Shown: piece after piece, positions 55,491 to 64,000 of the stretch
Layout of the letters: every line of letters begins with the position of its first letter
Numbering within the stretch: the stretch's first letter is position 1
NCBI RefSeq assembly: GCF_003201655.1
Contig: NZ_QJJU01000005.1
Location: 62,001-126,000 of the forward strand
Reading direction: 5' to 3'
Length of the DNA: 64,000 nt
Source of the DNA: Mycolicibacterium moriokaense
Lineage (GTDB): Bacteria > Actinomycetota > Actinomycetes > Mycobacteriales > Mycobacteriaceae
Translations under genes and position numbers: made by a program
The notes under the pieces: generated by a model
Seen by the model: only the letters and a program-made list of their open reading frames with translations
The model's database searches: none
What the model was told of the DNA's origin: nothing

Positions 55491-56350
55491 CCACCACTGA
55501 TCCAGCCGTCGTCGCGGTTCTCGAGTCGCCGGTGATCGCCGAACCGGCGGTCCGACGTGATCGGTCGGCGTCGCTGTGGCGCCGTCGGCTGGTGCGAGTC
55601 GCGTCGGTGCTCGCCGCGGTCGGGCTCTGGCAGCTGCTCACCGCAAATCATGTCCGGGTGTGGCTGCGGTTCGACGCTCTGCCGACCGTCACCGAGATCG
55701 CTTCGGCGTTTGTGAACCGCCTTGGCACCCAGAATTACTGGCTGGACCTCGGACAGTCGTTGATCCGGATTCTGAGCGGCTTCGCGCTTGCCGCGGTGGT
55801 CGGGGTGGTGACGGGTATCCTGCTGGGCCGGTCGGCAGTCTTCTCCGATGTGTTCGGTCCGCTGACCGAACTCGCGAGACCCATCCCGGCGATCGCGTTG
55901 GTTCCTGTGGCGATCCTGCTGTTCCCGACCGACGAGGCGGGGATAGTGTTCATCACGTTCCTGGCCGCCTACTTCCCGATCATGGTCAGCGCCCGCCACG
56001 CCGTGCGTGCCTTGCCGACGATCTGGGAGGACTCGGTCCGCACGTTCGGCGGCAACAGTTGGGATGTGCTGCGCCGCGTCGTGCTACCCGGCATCCTGCC
56101 CGGCCTGTTCGGCGGGCTTTCGGTCGGCATGGGGGTGGCGTGGATCTGTGTGGTCTCCGCCGAAATGATCTCGGGGCGACTCGGTGTCGGCTATCGCACC
56201 TGGCAGGCCTACACGGTGCTCAACTATCCCGACGTGTTCGTCGGCATCATCACGATCGGCGTGCTCGGCTTCGCGACCGCCGCGGCCATCGAGCTGATCG
56301 GCAGGCACGCCACCCGGTGGCTGCCTCGCGGTGAGGAGAACGTGCGATGA
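55487..56350 (+). CDS. ABC transporter permease (SsuC/TauC type)
   Basis: A 287-residue permease with about six transmembrane helices and the BPD_transp_1 domain. The cytoplasmic EAA-like loop reads ALPTIWEDSVRTFGGNSWDVLRRVVLPGILPGLFGGL (about 180-215). The group carries sulfonates, taurine, nitrate or bicarbonate. GTG 55487 overlaps the binding-protein stop; its end overlaps the ATPase by 4 bp. Confidence 0.92.
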   Translation: MTTTDPAVVAVLESPVIAEPAVRRDRSASLWRRRLVRVASVLAAVGLWQLLTANHVRVWLRFDALPTVTEIASAFVNRLGTQNYWLDLGQSLIRILSGFALAAVVGVVTGILLGRSAVFSDVFGPLTELARPIPAIALVPVAILLFPTDEAGIVFITFLAAYFPIMVSARHAVRALPTIWEDSVRTFGGNSWDVLRRVVLPGILPGLFGGLSVGMGVAWICVVSAEMISGRLGVGYRTWQAYTVLNYPDVFVGIITIGVLGFATAAAIELIGRHATRWLPRGEENVR

Positions 56351-57093
56351 CGACGACCGCGGCGGTCGGCACCCGACTGGAACTCGACGACGTGCGGCTG
56401 TCATACACAGGCGCCCCGGTGGTCGACGGCTTGAGCCTGTCGGTGCAGCCGGGTGAGATCCTCGTGCTCACCGGGCCGTCCGGCTGCGGCAAGTCGACGG
56501 TGCTGCGCGCACTGGCCGGCCTGCTGCGGCCCGACTCCGGCCGAGTGCTCGCCGACGGGGTCGAGGTCACCGCGACCTCACGCGACCGCGGGATGGTGTT
56601 CCAGGACAGCGCGTTATTGCCCTGGCGCACAGTGCGGTCCAACATCGAGTTGGCGTTGAAGTTGCGCGGTGAACCGAGTGCAGGGCGACGCGAGCGGGCA
56701 GACCATTGGATCGACGAAGTGGGGCTCACCGGCTTCGCGGACTATCTGCCGAAGAGCCTTTCGGGTGGCATGCGTCAGCGTGTCCAGCTTGCCCGCGGGC
56801 TGGCAGGCGCGCCGCGGGCGGTGATGATGGACGAGCCCTTCGCCGCGCTCGACACCCAGACCCGGGCCGCTATGCAGCGGCTGCTCATCGACACCTGGCG
56901 CGCCCACCCGACCACGATCGTGTTCGTCACGCACGACGTCGACGAGGCGCTGACCCTCGGCGACCGCGTCGCCGTGCTCGGCCGTGTTGGCCAGCCCCTG
57001 CGCGCGGTCATCGACGTGCGGGAGCCACGCACGGAACAACTCGGACGACAAGCGCTACGGGCAGAGATCATTGCGGCCCTTGATCATTCATGA
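56347..57093 (+). CDS. ABC transporter ATP-binding protein (SsuB/TauB type)
   Basis: A 248-residue ATPase: Walker A GPSGCGKS, Q-loop FQDSALLPWRTV, signature LSGGMRQRVQLARG, Walker B VMMDEPFAALD and switch histidine VFVTHDVDEAL. It is the energy unit of the importer formed with the two preceding genes. ATGA overlaps at both ends tie it to the permease and the flavoprotein. Confidence 0.94.
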   Translation: MTTTAAVGTRLELDDVRLSYTGAPVVDGLSLSVQPGEILVLTGPSGCGKSTVLRALAGLLRPDSGRVLADGVEVTATSRDRGMVFQDSALLPWRTVRSNIELALKLRGEPSAGRRERADHWIDEVGLTGFADYLPKSLSGGMRQRVQLARGLAGAPRAVMMDEPFAALDTQTRAAMQRLLIDTWRAHPTTIVFVTHDVDEALTLGDRVAVLGRVGQPLRAVIDVREPRTEQLGRQALRAEIIAALDHS

Positions 57094-59807
57094 TGCAGAT
57101 ACCTGACCTGGCCGATACGGCTCGGCTCGAATGCGATGTGTTGGTCATCGGCGGTGGCACCGCGGGCACCATGGCGGCGCTCACCGCGGCCGAACACGGT
57201 GCGCAGGTGCTCTTACTCGAGAAGGCGCATGTTCGACACTCGGGCGCGCTGGCGATGGGCATGGATGGGGTGAACAACGCCGTCATCCCCGGCAAGGCGA
57301 CGCCGGAGGACTACGTCGCCGAGATCACCCGTGCCAACGACGGAATCGTCAACCAGCGCACCATCTACCAGACCGCGACGCGCGGATTCGCGATGGTGCA
57401 GCGGCTCGAGCGATACGGCGTCAAGTTCGAGAAGGACGAGCACGGCGAATACGCCGTGCGCCGGGTGCATCGGTCGGGCTCCTATGTGCTGCCGATGCCC
57501 GAGGGCAAGGACGTCAAGAAGGCGCTGTACCGGGTGCTGCGGCAGCGTTCGATGCGGGAGAAGATCACGATCGAGAACCGGCTGATGCCGGTGCGTGTGC
57601 TGACCGATGGCGGCAGGGCGGTCGGCGCCGCTGCACTCAACTCCCGCACAGGCGAATTCGTCGCGGTTGCCGCCAAGGCGGTGATTCTTGCCACCGGAGC
57701 CTGTGGGCGCCTCGGCCTACCCGCATCAGGTTATCTGTACGGGACCTACGAAAACCCCACCAACGCCGGCGACGGCTATTCGATGGCGTATCACGCCGGA
57801 GCCGAACTGTCCGGTATCGAGTGCTTTCAGGTCAACCCGTTGATCAAGGACTACAACGGACCGGCGTGCGCGTACGTGGCCAACCCGTTCGGCGGTTATC
57901 AGGTAAATGCGTTGGGGGAGCGGTTCGTCGACTCCGACTATTGGTCGGGCCAGATGATGGCGGAGGTGAAACGTGAGATCGAGTCCGCCCGCGGACCGAT
58001 CTATCTGAAGGTTTCGCATCTGTCCGACGAGACGCTGACCGCGATGGAGAACATCCTGCACACCACCGAACGTCCCACTCGCGGCACGTTCCACGCGAAC
58101 CGTGGCCACGACTACCGCACCCACGATGTCGAGATGCACATCTCCGAAATCGGCTTGTGCAGTGGTCATTCCGCATCGGGAGTGTGGGTGGACGAGCACG
58201 CCCGCACCACGGTCCCCGGACTGTATGCGGCAGGGGACTTGGCGTGCGTACCGCACAACTACATGATCGGTGCGTTCGTCTACGGCGACCTCGCAGGCGA
58301 ACATGCGGCGTCGACGGTTTCCGACGTCGGTGCGCCGCAGGCTCTTCCCGACGACCAACTCAAAGAAGCGCACGAGCTTGTCTACCGGCCGCTGCGTCAG
58401 CCCGACGGACCGCCGCAACCGCAGGTGGAGTACAAGCTGCGCCGATTCGTCAACGACTATGTGGCCCCGCCGAAGACGGCGACCAAGTTGTCGATCGCCG
58501 TGCAGAGCTTCGAGCGCATGCACACCGAGATCGCCGAAATGGGCGCCACCACACCGCACGAGCTGATGCGGGCCGCCGAGGTGTCATTCATCCGCGACTG
58601 CGCGGAGATGGCCGCTCGCTCGTCGCTCACCCGCACGGAGTCGAGGTGGGGCCTCTACCATGACCGCGCAGACTTGCCGGACCGGGACGACGAGGCCTGG
58701 CGTTATCACCTGAACCTGCGTAAGGCCGCCGACGGCTCGATGGAATTCCTGAAGCGACCCGTCGCACCGTATTTCGTTTCGGTGCCCGACCTGGAGCATC
58801 TGCCCTCCGACGACCCGGTGGTGCACGTCGATCAACCGCCGCTGGCAGGCGGCCGCGCCCCGGCGACCGCGGCATCGCGGGTGCGCGCGGCGAGCACCGT
58901 CCAACCACCGTCACCGCGCATCGTCAAAGTGCTTGCGCTGGAATCACCCACAGTCGCAGACCTGTCAGAGTTTCTGAACGACCCCGACCCCGGGGTGCGC
59001 CGCACCGCGGTGTCCACTCTCGTCGAGCACCTTCCCGACGGCTATGCCCGCGCACTGCTCGGTGCGTTGGGTGACGCCGACGGCGAGGTGCGACGGGTCG
59101 CCGCCGACAGCGTTCGCGAACTCGTCGAGGTCCTACCCGCACCGGAAGATATTGCCGAACAGCTGAATTCGATGGACCCCGTGGTGCGAGCGGTGGCGGT
59201 GTATCTGCTCAGTGCACGCCGGGTGGGCGGGCAGGGACAATACCGGCGCGCCGTGGCCGACGTCGACCACCGAGTGCGCATCGAGGCGGTGCGGGCATTG
59301 GTGTCCGTCGACGACGCCGACGGTGTGGCGGTTGCCGCGGGCGACGACAACCGCGAGGTCAGAATTGCGGCGGCCAACGGGCTTTCGACTCTGCACTCTG
59401 GAGTGGACGCGGTGCGACTGCTGGTCGGCGACAGCGACCCGTTGGTGCGTGCTGCCGCGCTTACCGCCCTTGGCGCCGTCGGATTCGGTGATGCGGATCT
59501 GGCCGACGTGCAGCACGCGTTGACGGAGCCGGCATGGCAGGTGCGAGAGGGCGCCGCAAGGGCGTTGGCGGGAGCGGCGCCGACGGTCGCGGTGCCGACG
59601 CTGTCACGCGCGCTTACCGATCAGCACCTCGACGTGCGTAAGGCGGCGGTGCTGACCCTGACGCGATGGGCGTCATCGGAACAGGCGGCGCGCGATGCGC
59701 TCGGGCTTGCGCTCGAAGACGGCGACGCCGACGTGCGTGCATACGCCCGCCACGCCCTTGCGGCTCAGCTCAGTAGTCCGGCAGATCGATCGCGTCGGCG
59801 GTGGTGA
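57090..59807 (+). CDS. APS-reductase/fumarate-reductase-like flavoprotein fused to HEAT repeats
   Basis: A 905-residue fusion. Residues about 10-575 form an FAD_binding_2 flavoprotein: DVLVIGGGTAGTMAALTAAEHG, GMDGVNNAVIPGKATPEDYV, VILATGACGR and GLYAAGDLACVPHNYMIGAFVYGDLAGEHAA. The C-cap SRWGLYHDRADLPDRDDEAWRYHLN resembles adenylylsulfate reductase alpha. After a Pro/Ala linker (about 580-610) come about nine HEAT units with the repeated D-x-x-VR-x-A pattern (PGVRRTAV, GEVRRVAA, HRVRIEAV, PLVRAAAL, LDVRKAAV). Its electron partner is probably the operon ferredoxin. The 3' end overlaps the convergent monooxygenase by 38 bp. The reaction is unknown. Confidence 0.88.
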   Translation: MMQIPDLADTARLECDVLVIGGGTAGTMAALTAAEHGAQVLLLEKAHVRHSGALAMGMDGVNNAVIPGKATPEDYVAEITRANDGIVNQRTIYQTATRGFAMVQRLERYGVKFEKDEHGEYAVRRVHRSGSYVLPMPEGKDVKKALYRVLRQRSMREKITIENRLMPVRVLTDGGRAVGAAALNSRTGEFVAVAAKAVILATGACGRLGLPASGYLYGTYENPTNAGDGYSMAYHAGAELSGIECFQVNPLIKDYNGPACAYVANPFGGYQVNALGERFVDSDYWSGQMMAEVKREIESARGPIYLKVSHLSDETLTAMENILHTTERPTRGTFHANRGHDYRTHDVEMHISEIGLCSGHSASGVWVDEHARTTVPGLYAAGDLACVPHNYMIGAFVYGDLAGEHAASTVSDVGAPQALPDDQLKEAHELVYRPLRQPDGPPQPQVEYKLRRFVNDYVAPPKTATKLSIAVQSFERMHTEIAEMGATTPHELMRAAEVSFIRDCAEMAARSSLTRTESRWGLYHDRADLPDRDDEAWRYHLNLRKAADGSMEFLKRPVAPYFVSVPDLEHLPSDDPVVHVDQPPLAGGRAPATAASRVRAASTVQPPSPRIVKVLALESPTVADLSEFLNDPDPGVRRTAVSTLVEHLPDGYARALLGALGDADGEVRRVAADSVRELVEVLPAPEDIAEQLNSMDPVVRAVAVYLLSARRVGGQGQYRRAVADVDHRVRIEAVRALVSVDDADGVAVAAGDDNREVRIAAANGLSTLHSGVDAVRLLVGDSDPLVRAAALTALGAVGFGDADLADVQHALTEPAWQVREGAARALAGAAPTVAVPTLSRALTDQHLDVRKAAVLTLTRWASSEQAARDALGLALEDGDADVRAYARHALAAQLSSPADRSRRRW

Positions 59808-60969
59808 ACCACTTCTTTTCGGCAAGGGACCGGAACGGCCAGCGCTGCATCCACTTCAGCACTTGAGCGGTAATGGCGATGTCGCTGTCCGACTTCGGCA
59901 GGTAGCCGTCGATGCCGTTCGGCAGGTCCTGGCACCGGTCGATGTACGGCCGCATGACCGCCTCATAGCGCTGCAGTGCCGACTGAATCCCTTTGGGGTC
60001 AAGCGCCGCTGCCTGTCCCAACTCGCCTGCCAACACATACGCGCCGACGAGCGCGAGGCTGGTGCCCATCCCGCTCAGCGGCGAGGCGCAGTACCCGGCG
60101 TCACCCGCGAGCGTCACCCGACCTTCCGAGATCGTCGGCATGTGCACCTGCACGAACGCGTCGAAGTAGAAGTCGTCGGAATCGGCTGCCGCTGACAACA
60201 GAGCGTCGCACTGCCAGCCTGCGCCATCGAAATGATTTGCCAGTAACGCCCGCTGCTCGTCGGAGTTGCGGCGGTCGTAAGCGACGGGGTCGGAGCGAAA
60301 AGCGAGCCCGGCCTTGGCGAGCGCCGGATCGTGCGACGGTCGCATCGACGCGTTGACGCCGGGCGCCTGATACATGAGATACCAGCCGTCGAGCCCGACG
60401 GTGTCGGGCGCGGTGAACCATGCGTTGTACCCGCCGAGGTGTTTTACGAATTGCTCCTCGGGGCCGAACACCAACCGCCGCACCGCTGAATGGGGTCCAT
60501 CGCAGCCGACGACCAGATCCGCAGAGAGCGTTGTTCCGTCGCTCAACGTTGCCTGGACCGCGTCCTCGTTCTGATTGAGATCCTCGATGCGGGTGTTGAA
60601 GCGGTAGTCGGTCTGGTCCTTGGTCTCCTGATACAGCACGTCGACCAGGTCGCCGCGCAGGATCTCGAGTTTGGAGACCAAGCCGTTGCCGTTGAATGCC
60701 GTCACCGGCATCTCTGCTCGCCTGGCTCCGTCGGACTTGACCCAGGCGACGCCGCGCTGATCGAGGGAGCGCGCCCGCATCTTGTCGATCAGGTCCATTC
60801 GCTCGACCACTTCACCACCGGCACCCCGTAGGTCAACCGTCTGTCCGCCAGGGCGGATGCCGTCCGCGAGCTCAACGATCGTTACCCGGTAACCACTCTT
60901 GTTCAGCCAGAAAGCCAGTGCGGGTCCTGCGATCCCGGCGCCGCTGATCAACACGGTCGGCTGTGGCAT
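59770..60969 (-). CDS. FAD-dependent monooxygenase (PHBH-type)
   Basis: A 399-residue single-component flavin hydroxylase. It has the N-terminal dinucleotide motif VLISGAGIAGPALAFWLNKSGY, the DG motif LVVGCDGPHSAVRRLVFG and the GD motif VTLAGDAGYCASPLSGMGTSLALVGAYVL. Such enzymes hydroxylate aromatic or other substrates, or inactivate antibiotics, with NAD(P)H and O2. The substrate is unknown. It begins 2 bp after the stop of the upstream beta-lactamase-like gene, so the two are cotranscribed. Confidence 0.9.
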   Translation of the reverse strand: MPQPTVLISGAGIAGPALAFWLNKSGYRVTIVELADGIRPGGQTVDLRGAGGEVVERMDLIDKMRARSLDQRGVAWVKSDGARRAEMPVTAFNGNGLVSKLEILRGDLVDVLYQETKDQTDYRFNTRIEDLNQNEDAVQATLSDGTTLSADLVVGCDGPHSAVRRLVFGPEEQFVKHLGGYNAWFTAPDTVGLDGWYLMYQAPGVNASMRPSHDPALAKAGLAFRSDPVAYDRRNSDEQRALLANHFDGAGWQCDALLSAAADSDDFYFDAFVQVHMPTISEGRVTLAGDAGYCASPLSGMGTSLALVGAYVLAGELGQAAALDPKGIQSALQRYEAVMRPYIDRCQDLPNGIDGYLPKSDSDIAITAQVLKWMQRWPFRSLAEKKWFTTADAIDLPDY

Positions 60970-60971
60970 CG

Positions 60972-62177
60972 CTAGATCTCCAGTGCCTGATACGTCCGGC
61001 GCACGAACTTCGGTTGAGTGGACTGAAGTTTCAGCAAGGAGGTGTTGCCTGCAACGGCCGCCGCCGCATCGGCGCCGAAGTTCGGAAGGTTCTGGATGAG
61101 ATAGATCAGGATGAGGTCTTCGCTCGGATCAGCCTGCCACCACGTCCCGTAGGCGCCGGGCCAGCCGAATGTTCCAATGCCGCCAGGCCCGAACAGCTGC
61201 CGGGATTTGGCAGGGTCGGTGACCACCGAAAGGTTCAGGCCAAACCCGCGGCCGATCCAGAAAGGCATCCCGAGAAATGGATGGCGTTTCTGCTCGTCGG
61301 TCAGGCGGTCGCCGCGCATCAGCCGCACCGACTCCTCGGACAACACCCGTATACCGTCGACTTCACCGCCTGTCAGCAGCATTCGCGCAAATCTCAGATA
61401 GTCGTCGGCGGTTGAGAAGAGATTCGCGCCGCCCATGCAGAACGGCGGTGGCGAGATGCGCGGTGGTCCCATCGCGTCATGGCTGAGCGTGTCGTCGTCC
61501 TCGAGCTTGTACATGGTGGCCGTGCGACCACGGTTGCGAGCCGCCACGAAGAATCCGGTGTCGGCCATTTTCAGTGGCCCAAGCACCCGCTCATCGAGTA
61601 CCTCCTGAAGCGACTTGCCTTCGATTCGTTCAAGTAGGACGCCCAACACGTCGGTGGCGTTGCTGTATGTGAGTCGGTCTCCGGGCTGATGCTCAAGTGG
61701 TAGCGCGGACACCTCGGCCAGCCAGCCGTCGGGGTTCTGCCGAGCCGAGATGCGCGAGTACGCCTTCGCCAGCGGCCCGGTCACAGAGAAGAAGTACGCA
61801 AGGCCGCTGCGGTGTGTCATCAAGTCGTCGATAGTGATCGGTCGACGTGCCGGATGCGTCTTGTCCAGCGGGCCGCCGGGCGTGTCAAGCACCCGCATGT
61901 CCGACAATTCAGGCAACCATTTGGCGACCGGGTCGGCCAGCGCCAGCTTGCCCTCGTCCATCAGGCTCAACGCCGCGGCGACCGTGACGGGCTTGGTCAT
62001 CGATGCGATACGGAAAATCGTGTCCCGCTGCATCGGGAGGTTGGCGTCGACGTCGCGGTAACCGAGCTCGTTGACCTGCAGCACCTCACCGGAGCGCCAA
62101 ACCAGCGTGACCGCGCCCGCCAGTAGGCCGGCATCGATCGCTTCACGGATGGAGGCCTGGTTGGTGTCGAGCTTCAT
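60972..62177 (-). CDS. Serine beta-lactamase-like hydrolase (class C / EstB fold)
   Basis: A 401-residue penicillin-binding-protein-like hydrolase. It has the S-x-x-K motif in RIASMTKPVT, Y-x-N in LTYSNATDVLG and the C-terminal strand region FGWPGAYGTWWQADPSEDLILIY. There is no signal peptide, so it is probably a cytoplasmic esterase (EstB, LACTB or LipL group) rather than a true beta-lactamase. ATG 62177 gives a proper N-terminus; the open frame continues further but overlaps the pyr leader and pyrR. Divergent from pyrR. Confidence 0.9.
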   Translation of the reverse strand: MKLDTNQASIREAIDAGLLAGAVTLVWRSGEVLQVNELGYRDVDANLPMQRDTIFRIASMTKPVTVAAALSLMDEGKLALADPVAKWLPELSDMRVLDTPGGPLDKTHPARRPITIDDLMTHRSGLAYFFSVTGPLAKAYSRISARQNPDGWLAEVSALPLEHQPGDRLTYSNATDVLGVLLERIEGKSLQEVLDERVLGPLKMADTGFFVAARNRGRTATMYKLEDDDTLSHDAMGPPRISPPPFCMGGANLFSTADDYLRFARMLLTGGEVDGIRVLSEESVRLMRGDRLTDEQKRHPFLGMPFWIGRGFGLNLSVVTDPAKSRQLFGPGGIGTFGWPGAYGTWWQADPSEDLILIYLIQNLPNFGADAAAAVAGNTSLLKLQSTQPKFVRRTYQALEI

Positions 62178-62239
62178 CGGCGACAGCGTACCCAGTGGCC
62201 ACCGCAGGTGTCGCTGGCGGCGGCCCGCATAGCGGGTGC

Positions 62240-62245
62240 TAAACT
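62240..62245 (+). promoter_or_regulatory. Probable -10 element of the pyr operon
   Basis: TAAACT fits TANNNT; transcription would begin near 62252, giving a leader of about 60 nt that contains the PyrR-binding hairpin. Confidence 0.45.
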
Positions 62246-62262
62246 CGCGCGGAAGTTCGACG

Positions 62263-62299
62263 TCCTTTAACGATCCGTCCAGAGAGGCGGAGAAGGAGG
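62263..62299 (+). promoter_or_regulatory. PyrR-binding hairpin overlapping the pyrR ribosome site
   Basis: Upper stem TCCG (62274-62277) with CGGA (62288-62291) presents the loop TCCAGAGAGG, which contains the CCAGAGAGG sequence conserved in PyrR-binding loops. The lower stem TCCTT (62263-62267) pairs with AAGGA (62293-62297), the front of the Shine-Dalgarno AAGGAGG. PyrR binding would lock the ribosome site, which fits the translational repression known for mycobacterial PyrR. Confidence 0.8.
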
Positions 62300-62312
62300 T
62301 CCGAGTCGCATC

Positions 62313-62888
62313 GTGGGCTCTGGAGACACCGACCGGGAATTGTTGTCCGCCGCGGACGTCGGCCGGACCATCTCCCGCATCGCCCATCAGATCATCGAAA
62401 AGACCGCTTTGGATGACCCAGCCGGTCCTCCGAAAGTCATCCTCCTCGGCATACCCACTCGCGGCGTCACGCTGGCCGCCCGGCTGGCCGAAAAAATCAA
62501 GGAATTCTGCGGCGTCACGGTCTTGCGCGGCGCGCTCGACATCACGCTCTACCGCGACGACCTCGACAGCAAGCCGCCCCGGCCGCTGGAGGACACCTCG
62601 ATCCCCGAGGGCGGAATCGACGACGCGCTGGTCGTCCTCGTCGACGACGTCCTCTACACCGGTCGTTCTGTCCGCTCCGCCCTCGACGCCCTGCGCGACA
62701 TCGGCCGGCCCCGAGCCGTCCAGCTCGCGGTCCTGGTCGACCGCGGCCACCGAGAGCTGCCGCTGCGCGCCGACTACGTCGGCAAGAACGTTCCCACGTC
62801 GCGTGCCGAGAACGTCAAGGTGCGGCTGGCCGAGGACGACGGCTACGAAGGGGTTTCGATCGCACCTCACGGAGGTCCCGCCCGATGA
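62313..62888 (+). CDS. pyrR: Bifunctional pyr operon regulator / uracil phosphoribosyltransferase
   Basis: A 191-residue Pyr[37 protein letters not shown] and the PRPP loop [23 protein letters not shown]. With UMP/UTP bound it attaches to the pyr mRNA leader; mycobacterial PyrR is known to repress translation. The GTG start lies 13 nt after GGAGG, a long spacing that suits control by the hairpin. ATGA overlap with pyrB. Confidence 0.96.
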   Translation: MGSGDTDRELLSAADVGRTISRIAHQIIEKTALDDPAGPPKVILLGIPTRGVTLAARLAEKIKEFCGVTVLRGALDITLYRDDLDSKPPRPLEDTSIPEGGIDDALVVLVDDVLYTGRSVRSALDALRDIGRPRAVQLAVLVDRGHRELPLRADYVGKNVPTSRAENVKVRLAEDDGYEGVSIAPHGGPAR

Positions 62889-63832
62889 AGCATCTTCTCT
62901 CCGCTGGCGATCTGTCCCGCGACGAGGCGCTGGCAATTCTCGACGACGCCGACAAGTTCAGCCAGGCGCTGCTCGGTCGTGAGGTCAAGAAGCTCCCGAC
63001 GCTGCGTGGTCGCACCATCATCACGATGTTCTACGAGAACTCCACCCGCACCCGGGTGTCGTTCGAGGTCGCGGGGAAGTGGATGAGTGCCGACGTCATC
63101 AACGTCAGCGCGTCGGGATCCTCTGTGTCCAAAGGCGAATCGCTGCGCGACACCGCGCTGACCCTGCGTGCTGCCGGCGCGGACGCGTTGATCATCCGGC
63201 ACCCCGCCTCCGGCGCCGCGCAGCAGCTGGCCGAATGGACCGCGACCGAGGACGGCGGGCCCACCGTGATCAACGCGGGCGACGGCACCCACGAACACCC
63301 CACCCAGGCACTGCTCGACGCTCTGACCATCCGGCAGCGCTTGGGCAGCATCGAGGGTAAGCGGGTGGTGATCGTCGGCGACGTACTGCACAGCAGGGTG
63401 GCGCGGTCCAACGTGCTGCTGCTGGACACGCTCGGCGCCGAGGTGGTTCTCGTCGCACCGCCCACGCTGCTTCCTGTCGGCGTCGCCGACTGGCCGGTCA
63501 CGGTGTCGCACGACCTCGACGCCGAACTGCCGGTCGCCGATGCGGTGCTGATGCTGCGCGTGCAGGCCGAGCGGATGAACGGGGGATTCTTCCCATCCAC
63601 GCGCGAGTACTCGGTGCTCTACGGACTCTCGGAGAAGCGGCAGGCCATGCTGCCGGGCAACGCGGTGGTGCTGCACCCCGGCCCGATGGTGCGCGGCATG
63701 GAAATAGCTTTCTCAGTTGCAGACTCCCCGCAATCAGCTGTACTGCAACAGGTTTCCAACGGCGTACATGTTCGGATGGCAGTGCTGTTCCACTTGCTGG
63801 TTGGCGCGGAGCAGGAGGCGATCAGCGCATGA
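62885..63832 (+). CDS. pyrB: Aspartate carbamoyltransferase, catalytic subunit
   Basis: A 315-residue transcarbamoylase with the carbamoyl-phosphate loop [15 protein letters not shown] (about 51-65), [12 protein letters not shown] with the active-site Ser/Lys loop, [12 protein letters not shown] and [12 protein letters not shown]. It makes carbamoyl-aspartate in UMP synthesis. It is coupled by 4-bp overlaps to pyrR and pyrC, so the PyrR-controlled leader can affect all three. No pyrI regulatory subunit is present. Confidence 0.97.
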   Translation: MKHLLSAGDLSRDEALAILDDADKFSQALLGREVKKLPTLRGRTIITMFYENSTRTRVSFEVAGKWMSADVINVSASGSSVSKGESLRDTALTLRAAGADALIIRHPASGAAQQLAEWTATEDGGPTVINAGDGTHEHPTQALLDALTIRQRLGSIEGKRVVIVGDVLHSRVARSNVLLLDTLGAEVVLVAPPTLLPVGVADWPVTVSHDLDAELPVADAVLMLRVQAERMNGGFFPSTREYSVLYGLSEKRQAMLPGNAVVLHPGPMVRGMEIAFSVADSPQSAVLQQVSNGVHVRMAVLFHLLVGAEQEAISA

Positions 63833-64000
63833 GCATGTTGATACGAGGGGTGCGGCTCTACGGCGAGGGCGACCGGGTCGACGTGCTGGTCGCCGACGGC
63901 CAGATCACCGATATCGGTCATGAGCTTTCGATCCCCGATGATGCCGACGCCGTCGACGCCACCGGCCAGATCCTGCTGCCCGGTTTCGTCGACCTGCACA
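63829..64000 (+). CDS. pyrC: Dihydroorotase (5' part, runs out of window)
   Basis: The first 57 residues are visible: an N-terminal beta-domain ([28 protein letters not shown]) and the start of the barrel at [10 protein letters not shown], where the metal-binding D-x-H begins. Position after pyrB and the ATGA overlap support pyrC. The active site lies outside the window. Confidence 0.93.
   Translation, partial: MSMLIRGVRLYGEGDRVDVLVADGQITDIGHELSIPDDADAVDATGQILLPGFVDLH

Noticed and set aside
53823..59807. A genuine assimilatory or dissimilatory sulfate-reduction operon
   Set aside because: No sulfurylase, sulfite reductase or Qmo-type genes are present and the importer is of the organic-sulfonate class, so the Apr-like label is kept only as a similarity.
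62178..62936. N-terminal extension of the beta-lactamase-like hydrolase
   Set aside because: It would run antisense through pyrR and its leader; ATG 62177 gives the family N-terminus.

Overview
The window is high-GC actinobacterial DNA from a mycobacterium, most likely a fast-growing Mycolicibacterium-type species. The pointers are many GTG starts, several promoters of the form TANNNT placed 6-8 nt before a start codon (leaderless mRNAs), several F420/deazaflavin-type enzymes, a mycofactocin-type SDR, DUF2510 and B-4DMT proteins, and a gene order that recalls the M. tuberculosis stretch from Rv2578c to Rv2532c, followed by the pyr operon. I saw no tRNA, rRNA, CRISPR array, transposase or phage gene.

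Region 1 (1-12.5 kb) is mostly accessory catabolism. It holds a PadR regulator (cut by the window edge); a radical SAM protein behind a perfect SOS box; an operon of two acyl-CoA dehydrogenases and an amidohydrolase; a TetR regulator with matching operators in front of itself and of that operon; a TesB-like thioesterase; a DinB-like protein and SDR pair; a zinc metallopeptidase; a type B carboxylesterase; an SRPBCC protein; and a ketopantoate-reductase-like protein divergent from aspS.

Region 2 (12.5-20.6 kb) runs from aspS into a Ddn-like / LLM-oxidoreductase / Ddn-like cluster, then a thiolase divergent from an HxlR regulator, and several small conserved proteins, including a lipoprotein and a DUF2510 protein. 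Region 3 (20.6-28.5 kb) is a tightly packed four-gene operon (transglutaminase-DUF2126, circularly permuted ATP-grasp plus alpha-E, second transglutaminase, zinc-ribbon metallopeptidase). It looks like a peptide ligation and cleavage system of unknown substrate.

Region 4 (28.5-35.6 kb) contains a sugar-isomerase-like gene, an ASCH gene apparently fused out of frame to a TetR remnant, DUF3097, rarA, an ArsR/AHSA1 pair with a clear promoter and operator, a half-length GlsB-type protein, two tandem Rv2557/Rv2558-type paralogues with duplicated GC-rich leaders, and a YjbQ protein. Region 5 (35.6-51.8 kb) is core: alaS, ruvX, mltG, aroE, an LLM oxidoreductase, an EamA transporter, a small prepilin-peptidase-like protein, a four-gene accessory operon (SnoaL, DUF3237, Ddn-like, TetR), then aroC-aroK-aroB-aroQ, pepQ-efp-nusB and an Rv2532c-like gene.

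Region 6 (51.8-62.2 kb) is an insertion-like block between nusB and pyrR. An AbiEi/DUF559 gene is bracketed by inverted copies of a 27-bp hairpin repeat. It is followed by a six-gene operon (GntR regulator, 2x[4Fe-4S] ferredoxin, ABC binding lipoprotein with a NosL-like tail, permease, ATPase, and an APS-reductase/fumarate-reductase-like flavoprotein fused to about nine HEAT repeats), which is the best candidate here for an undescribed system. A flavin monooxygenase and a serine beta-lactamase-like hydrolase close the block. Region 7 (62.2-64 kb) is pyrR-pyrB-pyrC with a PyrR-binding hairpin that overlaps the pyrR Shine-Dalgarno.
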